In this document: one piece after another, positions 26,244 to 34,756 of the stretch | How positions within the stretch are numbered: position 1 is the stretch's first letter | Layout of the letters: the number at the start of each line of letters is the position of its first letter | Assembly (NCBI RefSeq): GCF_000633455.1 | Contig: NZ_AYMG01000013.1 | Coordinates: 333,704 to 397,703 of the forward strand | From: Pedobacter jeongneungensis | GTDB lineage: Bacteria > Bacteroidota > Bacteroidia > Sphingobacteriales > Sphingobacteriaceae | DNA length: 64,000 nt | Direction of reading: 5' to 3' | Notes under the pieces: model-generated | Seen by the model: only the letters and a program-made list of their open reading frames with translations | Database searches by the model: none | Told to the model about the DNA's origin: nothing | Made by a program: the position numbers and the translations under genes

Positions 26244-27227
26244 TTATGGGTTGTCTAATTCAAAACGTTGTCTGTCTTGTTCTATAATTGCTTTTAATTC
26301 CTCTTCTTTTGGTAAATACAATAGATATTTACTGGCAAACAACTGATTTTTATCACTTAAAACTGAATATTTTACGATTGTTTCATCCTTTTCGGTGCAA
26401 AGTAATAAGCCAATTGTTGGATTGTCGCCATCATTTCTTTTCAAATCATCATACATTCTAACATACATATCTATTTGTCCGATGTCTTGATGGTTTAAAC
26501 TTGTTGTTTTAAGATCAATGATTACGAAGCATTTTAAAATGTAATTGTAGAAAACGAGGTCTATAAAGAAATCTGAAGTATCTGTTACAATATGTTGCTG
26601 ACGGGCAACGAAAGCAAATCCTTTACCAAATTCCAGTAAAAATTTTTGAAGATGGTTTATAATTGCAGATTCTAAGCTTTTCTCTGTATTTTTAGTATCA
26701 GGATCCAATCCTAAAAATTCAAAAATATAAGGATCTTTTATATAGTCTTGAATGTTTGGTTTCGGATTGTTCGTTTTTGGTCCGGTTAAGGAGCGTTCGT
26801 ATGATAAAGAATTTATCTGCCTCTGTAATTCTCTACTGTTCCAATTCGATGTTATAGATTCTTCTATATAAAACTTTCTTTTTTCTTCAGAATCTAATCT
26901 GGATAACAGCCGATAATGTGTCCAACTCAATTCGGTACGCAATGCGTACCAAATTGGAAATGCAGAATAAAAAGATCGCATATTATTCAAATTTCTTTCA
27001 TCAAAACCTTTTCCAAACTCTAAAGTTAATTGAGTAGAAAGATTTTTTAAAGTCTCTTTTCCGTATGCTGCACGTAATTTTCCCTGCTGTTCATCCTCAA
27101 TAATAAGTTTTCCAATTTGCCAGTAAGATTCAAGTAATGCAGAATTTGCCGCTCGAAATACTTTCAGGCGGGATTGGCTAATAATCTGTTTTATGGCATT
27201 AAATAACTCGTTTTTGCTTAATTCCAT
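26244..27227 (-). CDS. DUF1016 (YhcG-like) PDDEXK nuclease-domain protein
   Basis: 327 residues. The N-terminal DUF1016 domain (about 1-150) has a helical LLESYWQIGKLIIEDEQQG and the SWTHYRLLSRL motif. The C-terminal PD-(D/E)xK domain (about 165-310) has the active-site pattern FIDLVFYN...VIIDLKTT, with Asp in place of the more common Glu, then QIDMYVRMYDD. Relatives often sit beside type I restriction genes. Here no hsd genes or mobile element is present, and the next gene is a dipeptide epimerase 25 bp away. The role is unknown; a nucleic-acid-cleaving or defence function is inferred from the family only. Confidence 0.85.
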   Translation of the reverse strand: MELSKNELFNAIKQIISQSRLKVFRAANSALLESYWQIGKLIIEDEQQGKLRAAYGKETLKNLSTQLTLEFGKGFDERNLNNMRSFYSAFPIWYALRTELSWTHYRLLSRLDSEEKRKFYIEESITSNWNSRELQRQINSLSYERSLTGPKTNNPKPNIQDYIKDPYIFEFLGLDPDTKNTEKSLESAIINHLQKFLLEFGKGFAFVARQQHIVTDTSDFFIDLVFYNYILKCFVIIDLKTTSLNHQDIGQIDMYVRMYDDLKRNDGDNPTIGLLLCTEKDETIVKYSVLSDKNQLFASKYLLYLPKEEELKAIIEQDRQRFELDNP

Positions 27228-27355
27228 TCATCGTATAGATTTCCAACTAAAGTATAAAAACAAAAACTAAATAGAAACAGGTTTGTAGATTATTAATAGA
27301 TTTACACCTCAAAATTAAAATTCCATTTTCCCGCATACATTTTACATCACCTGTC

Positions 27356-29365
27356 ATGTCAGAAACCAATAATTTAATCCACGCTTCATCGCCATATTTG
27401 CTGCAACATGCCCACAATCCTGTTAATTGGTACGAATGGGGGGCAGAAGCGTTAGAAAAGGCAAAAGCGGAGAATAAACTGATATTGGTGAGCATAGGTT
27501 ATTCAGCATGCCATTGGTGCCATGTAATGGAACGCGAAAGTTTCGAAAATTATGAAGTAGCCGAAGTAATGAACAGGCATTTCATCTGTATTAAGGTTGA
27601 TCGTGAGGAACGTCCGGATATCGATCAGATTTACATGTATGCTATCCAATTGATGACGGGTAGCGGGGGCTGGCCCTTAAACTGTATCTGTTTGCCAGAT
27701 CAGCGCCCAATTTACGGTGGAACGTATTTCAGAAAAAATGATTGGATCAACATCCTTGAGAATGTTGCTTCACTTTGGGCAAATGAACCAGATAAAGCCA
27801 TTCAGTATGCCGAACGCCTAACTTCTGGAATTAAAGACAGTGAAAAAATAATTCCTGCAATTACAACTGAAGAATATACAAACGAGCACCTGACCGAAAT
27901 TATCGAGCCCTGGAAACGCCACTTCGATATTGGTTACGGTGGATACAACCGTTCCCCAAAATTTCCTTTGCCCAACAATTGGGTGTTTTTACTACGTTAT
28001 GGCTTTTTAAAAGATGATGAATCTGTTTTTACAGCTGTTTGCCATACACTCGAAGAAATGAGCAGGGGAGGTATTTACGATCAGATTGGTGGTGGTTTCG
28101 CCCGTTATTCGGTTGATGATAAATGGCATGTGCCACATTTCGAAAAGATGCTTTATGATAATGCACAATTGATCAGTTTATATGCAGAGGCTTATCAATG
28201 TACTAAGTTCGATTCTTTTAAGCAAACTGTAGTTGAAACGATAAACTGGATTTTTGATGAAATGACTTCAGCCGATGGACTGTTTTATTCGGCTTTAGAT
28301 GCTGATAGTGAAGGCGTAGAGGGCAAGTTTTATATATGGGATAAGACAGAGTTTGATGAGGTTTTAGGTGAAGATGCCCAATTGATTGGTGCTTATTATA
28401 ATATTACAGAAGAAGGTAACTGGGAAGAGGAGCAGACGAATATTTTACGTAAAACCATCACTGATGATGATCTGCTTTCCCGGTTTAATATCGAAGCAGA
28501 AATGCTTTACGATAAAGTAAATTTAGCCAAAGCAAAATTAATGGCCGTTCGGAGCAAAAGGATCCGTCCGGGATTGGATGATAAATGTTTAACCGCGTGG
28601 AATGGTATGATGATTAAAGCTTTGGCAGATGCTGCGGAGGTTTTAAATCACAAACAATATTATGAAAAAGCATCAGCTGCAGCCACCTTTATTTTAAATC
28701 ACCTCAAATCAGAAAAAGGTGGTTTATACCGCAATTTCAAAAATGGGAAAGCTTCTATTACAGGATTTTTAGATGATTATGCTTTCTTCATCGAAGCCTT
28801 GGTTGCATTATACGAATATGATTTTGACGAAAAATGGCTGGAAGAAGCAAAATTATTGACCGATTATGTTATTGCTAATTTCAGTGATGCCGATTCGCCG
28901 ATATTTTTTTATACCTCTGCCGAAAGTGAAGATTTAATTGCCCGTAAACATGAAGTGATGGATAACGTTATCCCGGCTTCAAATTCTACCATGGCACAAA
29001 ATTTAAAGAAACTGGGTTTGCTTTTTGATATCGATATTTATATCGAAAAAGCTTCAGAAATGCTTGCTGCGGTTCAGGCTAAGATTAAAACTTATGGTTC
29101 TGCTTACTCAAACTGGGCCATTCAATTGCTCAACGAAATTTATGGCATAAATGAAATTGCCATTACAGGTTTAGAAACTGATGTTGTTAAATTAGAATTA
29201 AGCGGACATTATATTCCAAACAAAATTACATTGGGCGGAACAAAAAGTAACTTACCACTGTTAAAAGGTAAGCAAAGCAATGAAACAAAAGTTTATATTT
29301 GCCGAAATAAAGTATGCCAGTTGCCGGTTAACACTGTTGAGGACGCATTAGAGTATTTACAATAA
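27356..29365 (+). CDS. Thioredoxin-domain protein of the YyaL/SPATA20 family (DUF255)
   Basis: 669-residue cytosolic protein. The N-terminal thioredoxin-like domain (1-165) opens with the family signature [16 protein letters not shown] and has the redox motif CHWC in [16 protein letters not shown]. The remainder is an alpha/alpha six-hairpin toroid resembling N-acylglucosamine 2-epimerase: [39 protein letters not shown], and later [15 protein letters not shown]. Length and motifs are typical and complete. The biochemical function of the family is not settled. The SlyD-like gene starts 10 bp after its stop, so the two form an operon. Confidence 0.93.
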   Translation: MSETNNLIHASSPYLLQHAHNPVNWYEWGAEALEKAKAENKLILVSIGYSACHWCHVMERESFENYEVAEVMNRHFICIKVDREERPDIDQIYMYAIQLMTGSGGWPLNCICLPDQRPIYGGTYFRKNDWINILENVASLWANEPDKAIQYAERLTSGIKDSEKIIPAITTEEYTNEHLTEIIEPWKRHFDIGYGGYNRSPKFPLPNNWVFLLRYGFLKDDESVFTAVCHTLEEMSRGGIYDQIGGGFARYSVDDKWHVPHFEKMLYDNAQLISLYAEAYQCTKFDSFKQTVVETINWIFDEMTSADGLFYSALDADSEGVEGKFYIWDKTEFDEVLGEDAQLIGAYYNITEEGNWEEEQTNILRKTITDDDLLSRFNIEAEMLYDKVNLAKAKLMAVRSKRIRPGLDDKCLTAWNGMMIKALADAAEVLNHKQYYEKASAAATFILNHLKSEKGGLYRNFKNGKASITGFLDDYAFFIEALVALYEYDFDEKWLEEAKLLTDYVIANFSDADSPIFFYTSAESEDLIARKHEVMDNVIPASNSTMAQNLKKLGLLFDIDIYIEKASEMLAAVQAKIKTYGSAYSNWAIQLLNEIYGINEIAITGLETDVVKLELSGHYIPNKITLGGTKSNLPLLKGKQSNETKVYICRNKVCQLPVNTVEDALEYLQ

Positions 29366-29375
29366 ATTAATTTAA

Positions 29376-29882
29376 ATGAATATTTCACCAAACTCTGTAG
29401 TAGCGTTAACTTACGAATTGCATACTACTAACGAAGAAGGACAACAAGTTTTTGTAGAAAAAGCTGACGAACAAAATCCTTTAGTATTTTTATATGGCGT
29501 TGGCATGATGTTGCCTAAATTTGAAGAGCATTTAACCGGTTTAAAAACTGGCGATGAATATGGCTTTGAGCTATCTGCTGCAGATGGTTATGGCGATATC
29601 GATCCAGGTGCTTACGCTGATCTTCCTAAAACGATGTTTACAGAAGCTGGTGGCGAATTGCCTAACGTTGGTGATGTAATTCCTTTGCAGGATAACAATG
29701 GTAACCAGTTTAGGGCAGGTGTTACTGCAGTTCATGATGAAACCATTTCAGTTGATTTAAACCACCCAATGGCTGGGAAAAACTTATTGTTCAGTGGTGT
29801 TATCTTAAATGTACGTGAAGCTACACAAGATGAATTGGCTCATGGTCATGCTCACGGAGCTGACGGTCATTCAGGTCATTAA
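29376..29882 (+). CDS. slyD: FKBP-type peptidyl-prolyl isomerase, SlyD-like
   Basis: 168-residue prolyl isomerase/chaperone. The split FKBP domain has NPLVFLYGVGMMLPKFEEHL and VDLNHPMAGKNLLFSGVIL, flanking the insert-in-flap domain (KTGDEYGFELSAADGYG to VIPLQDNNGNQFRAGVTAV). The C-terminus is His-rich (HGHAHGADGHSGH), the metal-binding tail of SlyD. It is the second gene of an operon with the thioredoxin-domain protein and ends in a clear terminator. Family knowledge: folding of proteins with cis-prolines and nickel binding. Confidence 0.92.
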   Translation: MNISPNSVVALTYELHTTNEEGQQVFVEKADEQNPLVFLYGVGMMLPKFEEHLTGLKTGDEYGFELSAADGYGDIDPGAYADLPKTMFTEAGGELPNVGDVIPLQDNNGNQFRAGVTAVHDETISVDLNHPMAGKNLLFSGVILNVREATQDELAHGHAHGADGHSGH

Positions 29883-29905
29883 TCAATTGATATAAACAAT
29901 TAAAG

Positions 29906-29936
29906 GGCTCAGGTTTAAAAAACTTGAGCCTTTTTA
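29906..29936 (+). terminator. Rho-independent terminator of the YyaL-slyD operon
   Basis: Stem GGCTCAGGTTT/AAACTTGAGCC (29906-29916 with 29920-29930; one mismatch), followed by TTTTT. Confidence 0.85.
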
Positions 29937-29948
29937 CTATAATATCAT

Positions 29949-30599
29949 TTATAAATCCTGAAAAACTTCTTCTAAAATTAGCGTAAATCCGGGTAAAATC
30001 GGTGTGCTAACCTCTTCGCCTTCAGTAAGTAGTTTGGTGGGCTGAAACTTACCCTGATCATCCAGGATATACCTGAAAAAAGTTTTATCCAAAGGACTTA
30101 CGATCCAATATTCTTTAACACCTGCTTCTTCATAAACCTCATATTTGTTGATCAGTTCTTTTTTGTTGTTGCCTGGCGATAAAATCTCTACAACAATATC
30201 TGGTGAGCCGATACAACCGTGTTTATCCAGCTTATTCTGATCGCAAACCACTACCAGATCAGGTTGTACCACAGTGAAAATTTCTTTGTCGGTCTGAGTT
30301 TTCTTAGCTAAACGGACATCAAATGGGGCGGTATAAACGCGGCAGGGTTTTTCTTTTAGGGTATTATATATTGGTCCGAAAATATTGGTTAAAACACCCT
30401 GATGGATACGTGAAGGTGCAGGGCTCATCCTGAAAATGTAACCTTTGATGATTTCTAACCGTTCCTCAAATTCAAAGCGTAAATAGTCGGCATAACTATA
30501 TGTTGCAGAAAAATCTACCTCATTAACTGTTCTAATTGGAGGCTGTTCATCCTCAGTTGGATATGGTTTGATATTTTTCATACGATCTATATTAATCAT
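29949..30599 (-). CDS. Uma2-family PDDEXK nuclease, downstream copy
   Basis: 216 residues with the Uma2 (DUF820) fold. The catalytic pattern is VQPDLVVV (Asp), VVEILSPGN (Glu), then KKELINKYEVYEEAGVKEYW with the conserved Lys. It is the second gene of a tandem pair. Its ATG overlaps the stop of the upstream copy by 8 nt (ATGATTAA). From APFDVRLAKK to the end it differs from the neighbour at only a few residues, while the N-terminal 90 residues are clearly diverged. The biological role of Uma2 proteins is unknown; nuclease activity is a family inference. Confidence 0.88.
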   Translation of the reverse strand: MINIDRMKNIKPYPTEDEQPPIRTVNEVDFSATYSYADYLRFEFEERLEIIKGYIFRMSPAPSRIHQGVLTNIFGPIYNTLKEKPCRVYTAPFDVRLAKKTQTDKEIFTVVQPDLVVVCDQNKLDKHGCIGSPDIVVEILSPGNNKKELINKYEVYEEAGVKEYWIVSPLDKTFFRYILDDQGKFQPTKLLTEGEEVSTPILPGFTLILEEVFQDL

Positions 30600-31236
30600 G
30601 AAAAACTTCTTCTAAAATTAACGTAAATCCGGGTAAAATCGGTGTGCTAACCTCTTCGCCTTCAGTAAGTAGTTTAGTGGGCTGAAACTTACCCTGATCA
30701 TCCAGGATATACCTGAAAAAAGTTTTATCCAAAGGACTTACGATCCAATATTCTTTAACACCTGCTTCTTCATAAACCTCATATTTGTTGATCAGTTCTT
30801 TTTTGCTATTACCTGGCGATAAAATCTCCACAACAATATCTGGTGAGCCGATACAACCACGTTTATCCAGTTTATTCTGATCGCAAACTACTACCAGATC
30901 AGGTTGTACCACAGTGAAAATTTCTTTGTCGGTCTGAGTTTTCTTAGCTAAACGGACATCAAATGGAGCCATATACACTTCACATTTATGACCTTTTAAT
31001 ACATTGTAAATGTGATTATGAATTCTTCCCAATATTTTTTGATGGATCCGGGAAGGGGCAGGACTCATTTGGAAAATACGTCCTTTGATGATTTCCAGTC
31101 GCTCTTCAAACTCAAAACGCATATAATCCGCATAACTATAATCCGCAGAAAAATCTACCTCATTGAGTGTCTTAATCGGAGGGAGCTCATCTTCTGTTGG
31201 ATATGGTCTGATATTTTTCATATTGGTATTTACCAA
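30592..31236 (-). CDS. Uma2-family PDDEXK nuclease, upstream copy
   Basis: 214-residue paralogue of the next gene with the same intact PDDEXK residues (VQPDLVVV, VVEILSPGN, KKELINKYEVYEE). It is first in the tandem pair. At the DNA level about 370 bp (30599-30967) is nearly identical to 29957-30325, with a handful of mostly silent differences; upstream of that the two genes diverge sharply. This points to recent duplication plus gene conversion of the 3' part. The function is unknown. Confidence 0.88.
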   Translation of the reverse strand: MVNTNMKNIRPYPTEDELPPIKTLNEVDFSADYSYADYMRFEFEERLEIIKGRIFQMSPAPSRIHQKILGRIHNHIYNVLKGHKCEVYMAPFDVRLAKKTQTDKEIFTVVQPDLVVVCDQNKLDKRGCIGSPDIVVEILSPGNSKKELINKYEVYEEAGVKEYWIVSPLDKTFFRYILDDQGKFQPTKLLTEGEEVSTPILPGFTLILEEVFHD

Positions 31237-31260
31237 ATATACTAAATATCTTAGTTTTTT

Positions 31261-32478
31261 TTAAAAATCGATTTTCAAGCGTAATCCACCATTGGTAAGA
31301 TTGAGGTTTTCTTTTGAGAAAGTTTTCATTGGTAATCTCAAAAACGGCTCTATGGCAATATTATTCTTTTTCGATATTTTTTGTTTATAACCCAAAGAGA
31401 AATTGTAGAATCCGATGTATTTATCGGGATCTATACTGGCTTCTGGCTGAGGCTCAGTGGTTTTTTCTTGAACGATAAATGTTTTCGATTCTGCATAGCC
31501 GTTTACAGGTGCAGAAGAAACATTTTGTACCTGGTTTACAATATAGTTATTCTGTTGTGAGCTATTTAAAACAGCTAATGCCGAAACCCCGATGTTGGTA
31601 TACAATTTTTCGCTTATCTTATATTTTAATTCTAAAGGAATATTAATCCCACGGACTTTAGAATCAACAGATTCCAGGTTTCTGCCCGACAAAGTTTGTG
31701 GAGCGCCAGCGTTCAGCGATTCTGTAGTGCTGATAGCAGCATAAGAAACACCAGAGCTGATAGACAGTTTATTCGCAATGGCATACGATAATGAAAAACC
31801 ATAGTTCATATTTACCTTATTATCATTACCCATTGCAGGGGCAACATATACATCAGGTTGCCATTTGGAGTTTTCATTTGTTTTGGATGAGGTTTTTTGT
31901 TGGTTAGCACGACTATCTTGCGCTAATAACTCTTCAAATGTTACTTTTTTATTCGGTAAGGATTTTTTCTTTTCGGTTAAAATCTCGAAATTTTTTGAGC
32001 TAAAGGTTGAAATATTAGTACCCGCAAGCCTGTTATCCAATAAATTACTATTTACAAGCTGTAAATCATCTGAATTATTTACATAGGTGTAATTCTTATT
32101 CTGTTCAACGATCAGGTTTGTTCTTTCCGCGCTTTTATTTGGAAGGTTAGCTGCAGTAAGGTTGTTTAAAATAGTGGTTGTATCATTTAATGGAGCGGAG
32201 TTATTTTTTGGAGCTGTATTGCTATTAAGATCTGTGTTTGAGTTTTGCTGCGTTTTAGGTTTAGCTATGGCAAGATCAGTTTTTTGACTGGTATTGTTGA
32301 GGGCAAAAAATACCCCGCCGGAAACAAAAATCAGGGCAGCAGCAGCCCATAGCGGCCAAAATGCAATTCTCCGTTTTTTATTCTCTTTTTCCGAAAAGCG
32401 CTCCCAGGCACCATCAGGATATGTTTCCTCATGGTTTTGGAGTTTCGCGGTAATATGCTCAATTAATTCCTTATCCAT
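31261..32478 (-). CDS. Anti-sigma factor fused to an outer-membrane beta-barrel (Dma-like)
   Basis: 405 residues with an unusual architecture. A cytosolic N-terminus (1-39, TYPDGAWERFSEKENKKRR) is followed by one membrane helix (40-58) and a long Asn/Ser/Thr-rich disordered linker (60-205). The C-terminal region (206-405) alternates like a small outer-membrane beta-barrel and ends LRLKIDF with a terminal Phe, as in BAM substrates. It overlaps the upstream ECF sigma gene by 8 nt. The layout matches dual membrane-spanning anti-sigma (Dma) factors described in Bacteroides thetaiotaomicron, which span both membranes and control vesiculation. Assignment here rests on architecture and operon context. 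Confidence 0.75.
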   Translation of the reverse strand: MDKELIEHITAKLQNHEETYPDGAWERFSEKENKKRRIAFWPLWAAAALIFVSGGVFFALNNTSQKTDLAIAKPKTQQNSNTDLNSNTAPKNNSAPLNDTTTILNNLTAANLPNKSAERTNLIVEQNKNYTYVNNSDDLQLVNSNLLDNRLAGTNISTFSSKNFEILTEKKKSLPNKKVTFEELLAQDSRANQQKTSSKTNENSKWQPDVYVAPAMGNDNKVNMNYGFSLSYAIANKLSISSGVSYAAISTTESLNAGAPQTLSGRNLESVDSKVRGINIPLELKYKISEKLYTNIGVSALAVLNSSQQNNYIVNQVQNVSSAPVNGYAESKTFIVQEKTTEPQPEASIDPDKYIGFYNFSLGYKQKISKKNNIAIEPFLRLPMKTFSKENLNLTNGGLRLKIDF

Positions 32479-33055
32479 TTTTCTCGTATGAATTGACCAT
32501 GGTATTTAAGTAAAGGGTACGTAACTTATTTTTAGAACGTGTTAAATACACACGGCTCGAACTTTCGGGTATATTCAGCATTTTCGATATCTCATCGTGT
32601 GCAAAACCTTCAATTTCGTATAAGTTAAATACCAGTCTTTGCGTATCTGGTAAGTGATTTAGTAAATTCAAAATATCGTTAACATGAAGTTCCGAAGCAA
32701 CCGAAACCTGTGTAACCGGATGTTCGTTTTCTGCCAGGTCATCTACATAGAACTGAATTTTCGAACTCCGTATTTTATCTATTGCTGTTCTGGAAGCGAT
32801 CTGGGCAATCCAGCCTTTAAACGACCGCTGCAATTCTTCCGGGTTTTTTGGCGCTTTAAAGCCGGCCACATGTTTAAAAATTTTGATAAAGCTATCATTT
32901 ACAAGTTCTTCACTGTCTGAAGTATTCTTGGTGTACCTTAAAATAATGCCCATTAAATAGCCATAAAATGATTTATACATCATTTCTTTACAGCTATTGT
33001 CGTTTCTTACACAGCCTTTTAAAATTTCCTCAAAACTGAGTATTTTTTTTATCAC
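32471..33055 (-). CDS. ECF-type RNA polymerase sigma factor
   Basis: 194 residues. Region 2 contains RYTKNTSDSEELVNDSFIKIFKHV (about 40-63) and GWIAQIASRTAIDKIRSSK. Region 4 contains LPDTQRLVFNLYEIEGFAHDEISKMLNIPESSSRVYLTRSKNKL, the sigma-70 region 4 helix-turn-helix. It overlaps the following anti-sigma/barrel gene by 8 nt, so they are coupled. There is no SusC/FecR context, so this is not a FecI-type iron sigma. The likely signal is envelope state relayed through the anti-sigma barrel. Target promoters are unknown. Confidence 0.92.
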   Translation of the reverse strand: MIKKILSFEEILKGCVRNDNSCKEMMYKSFYGYLMGIILRYTKNTSDSEELVNDSFIKIFKHVAGFKAPKNPEELQRSFKGWIAQIASRTAIDKIRSSKIQFYVDDLAENEHPVTQVSVASELHVNDILNLLNHLPDTQRLVFNLYEIEGFAHDEISKMLNIPESSSRVYLTRSKNKLRTLYLNTMVNSYEKNG

Positions 33056-33118
33056 CCCTGTAAAGGACTATTTAATAAAGGTTTATCATGATTAATTGCT
33101 TTCAAATTTAAGAAAATA

Positions 33119-33144
33119 ACACCACCCAATTTTTTGAGTGGTGT
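33119..33144 (-). terminator. Terminator hairpin of the DUF4397 gene
   Basis: ACACCAC/GTGGTGT stem (33119-33125 with 33138-33144), followed on the minus strand by TATTTTCTT, 30 bp past the stop of the DUF4397 gene. Confidence 0.7.
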
Positions 33145-33174
33145 CAATTTTCATTATCACAGGTAGTGCGATTT

Positions 33175-33870
33175 TTATTTATTTGTCATCACAGATAAAC
33201 CCAGTCCGGTAGTATCGGTTTTACTGGTTAAACCTTTGGCCCAAATGGTATAAATTTTTCCTTTTTCAATTTTAATAGCCGGTAAGCTAACTTTAACTGT
33301 TCCACTTTGCTTTAATTGAAAAGTATAGCTATCGTTAGGTGCAATATTGGTAAATGTTGTAAATTCTTTGAAAGCTTTTGCCGTAAATAATGGAGCATCA
33401 GTTCCCGCAACAGCTAAATCGTAAGTTGCAGTTCCGGGGCTTAAGTTTACAAAACGAACTTTTGCCTTATCTGCTTCCGGAGCTTTTAAATCATCTTCAA
33501 GAATCAAAAGTTTTGTCGATTTTAAAGTATCAACCACAAATACTGAATAGAAGAAACCTGGTTTTAAACCTGCTGTAGCTGTAGTTACATATTTTAAAGA
33601 GTCTTTTTTAGATACTCCAACCAACCTTGTTCCAGGATAAGCTGCATAGTAGCCTAAATCTTTGGTGTAAGTAAAAAAGTTGATTTTTTGGTTATCCAGA
33701 ATAAAATCAAGAGGGCCTGTTCCTGGCGATGCATGTACAAAACCAATACCAGCTGCTTCTATCGGATCGTTATTGAAATCCTTTTTACATGCAGTGATGG
33801 TTAAAGTTATTGCAAAGAGAGAGAGTATAATTTTTGCCGTAGTGCTAAAATTTTTCAAATTCGTTTTCAT
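33175..33870 (-). CDS. DUF4397-domain lipoprotein
   Basis: 231 residues. The lipoprotein signal has lipobox ITAC (Cys28), followed by KKDF. The DUF4397 domain shows the repeated theme IGFVHASPGTGPLDFILD (about 42-59) and KVRFVNLSPGTATYDLAV (near 135-152), pointing to two Ig-like halves. It is expected in the periplasm or on the cell surface. Nothing adjacent fixes its role. It is monocistronic, with a terminator on the minus strand. Confidence 0.85.
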   Translation of the reverse strand: MKTNLKNFSTTAKIILSLFAITLTITACKKDFNNDPIEAAGIGFVHASPGTGPLDFILDNQKINFFTYTKDLGYYAAYPGTRLVGVSKKDSLKYVTTATAGLKPGFFYSVFVVDTLKSTKLLILEDDLKAPEADKAKVRFVNLSPGTATYDLAVAGTDAPLFTAKAFKEFTTFTNIAPNDSYTFQLKQSGTVKVSLPAIKIEKGKIYTIWAKGLTSKTDTTGLGLSVMTNK

Positions 33871-34011
33871 TTTAATGTTTAAATCAATTTTATGAACAAA
33901 ATTGGTTAATGGCCATTAACGCTTTTTTCTTGTAAAACGATTAATGGAATGAAAACGCTACAGCTGTATTAATTTTTTATAAGATTAGTTTGCTACGACT
34001 GATATATTAGG

Positions 34012-34674
34012 TTAATTTATTGTAACACTTTCTTTTAAAATCAGTTTACTTTTTACAGCAACCCCATTTACTTTAGCGGAAATAAAAGTTAAGTCGGTGG
34101 GTTTGAATTTGGCAAGATCTACCGTTTTACTGCTATTATAAGATGTAGATGCTATTTTTTGCTCGTAGTTTATTAATTTACCTGCACTATCAATAGTAAA
34201 GATTAGGAATACATCATGTCTGCCTTTTAAAGACTTCAATTCACCTGGTATTTTAAATTCTCTTTTTAAAAAATGCATACCATAATCAAAACCACCAATT
34301 TTACAGGGGTAGGTTACGTTTTTGCTGGTTTCAAATCCTTCTATTTCATAAGATGCATTTTCAGGAGCATTGTTGATTTCCACTTCATTAGTAGTGTAAT
34401 TGTAAATCTGGTCTACAATCGCGCTATCTGCAAACTTAAAAAAATACCAACGACCAGTCCGCTCCCCGTCTTTGTAGGCACCTGAAGCTACTTTTTTCCG
34501 CCCTCCTTTAATTTCAGATAAACCGTTTTTGATGTAACGTTTTGATTTTAGTTCCGTACTGTGCTCAATAAAGCCACCCCTGATGATTTTATACTCGGTA
34601 CTGGTTGAATCGCTTTTTTGTGCACAAGCAAATAAAGGAATAAGGCAGGAGAGAAGAAGCGTAAGTTTTTTCAC
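34012..34674 (-). CDS. Secreted protein with MORN-like and TonB-C-like parts
   Basis: 220 residues. The signal peptide (1-18, ending LFACAQ) could be cleaved by either signal peptidase. Residues 60-85 (SGAYKDGERTGRWYFFK) resemble one MORN-type repeat. Residues 145-210 (RHDVFLIFTIDSAGKLINYEQ, then AKFKPTDLTF) resemble the TonB C-terminal fold used in many Bacteroidota envelope proteins. I do not recognise a named family. It sits between the DUF4397 gene and the ABC-F gene, each with its own signals. The domain resemblance is by eye only. Confidence 0.65.
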   Translation of the reverse strand: MKKLTLLLSCLIPLFACAQKSDSTSTEYKIIRGGFIEHSTELKSKRYIKNGLSEIKGGRKKVASGAYKDGERTGRWYFFKFADSAIVDQIYNYTTNEVEINNAPENASYEIEGFETSKNVTYPCKIGGFDYGMHFLKREFKIPGELKSLKGRHDVFLIFTIDSAGKLINYEQKIASTSYNSSKTVDLAKFKPTDLTFISAKVNGVAVKSKLILKESVTIN

Positions 34675-34698
34675 TGTTTTAGATTTTGTTTATAAAGA

Positions 34699-34732
34699 AA
34701 AAGAGTTTTGATGTAATATCAAAACTCTTTTA
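34699..34732 (-). terminator. Rho-independent terminator of the ABC-F gene
   Basis: 13-bp stem AAAGAGTTTTGAT/ATCAAAACTCTTT (to 34712 and from 34718) with a 5-nt loop. On the minus strand T-rich sequence (TTTCTTTATAAAC) follows. Confidence 0.75.
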
Positions 34733-34756
34733 ATAATTAAATAATGCTGTTCTTAA

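Noticed and set aside
27247..27495. 82-codon minus-strand frame at the start of the YyaL-type gene
   Set aside because: Overlaps the conserved thioredoxin-domain start in antisense and the divergent promoter region.
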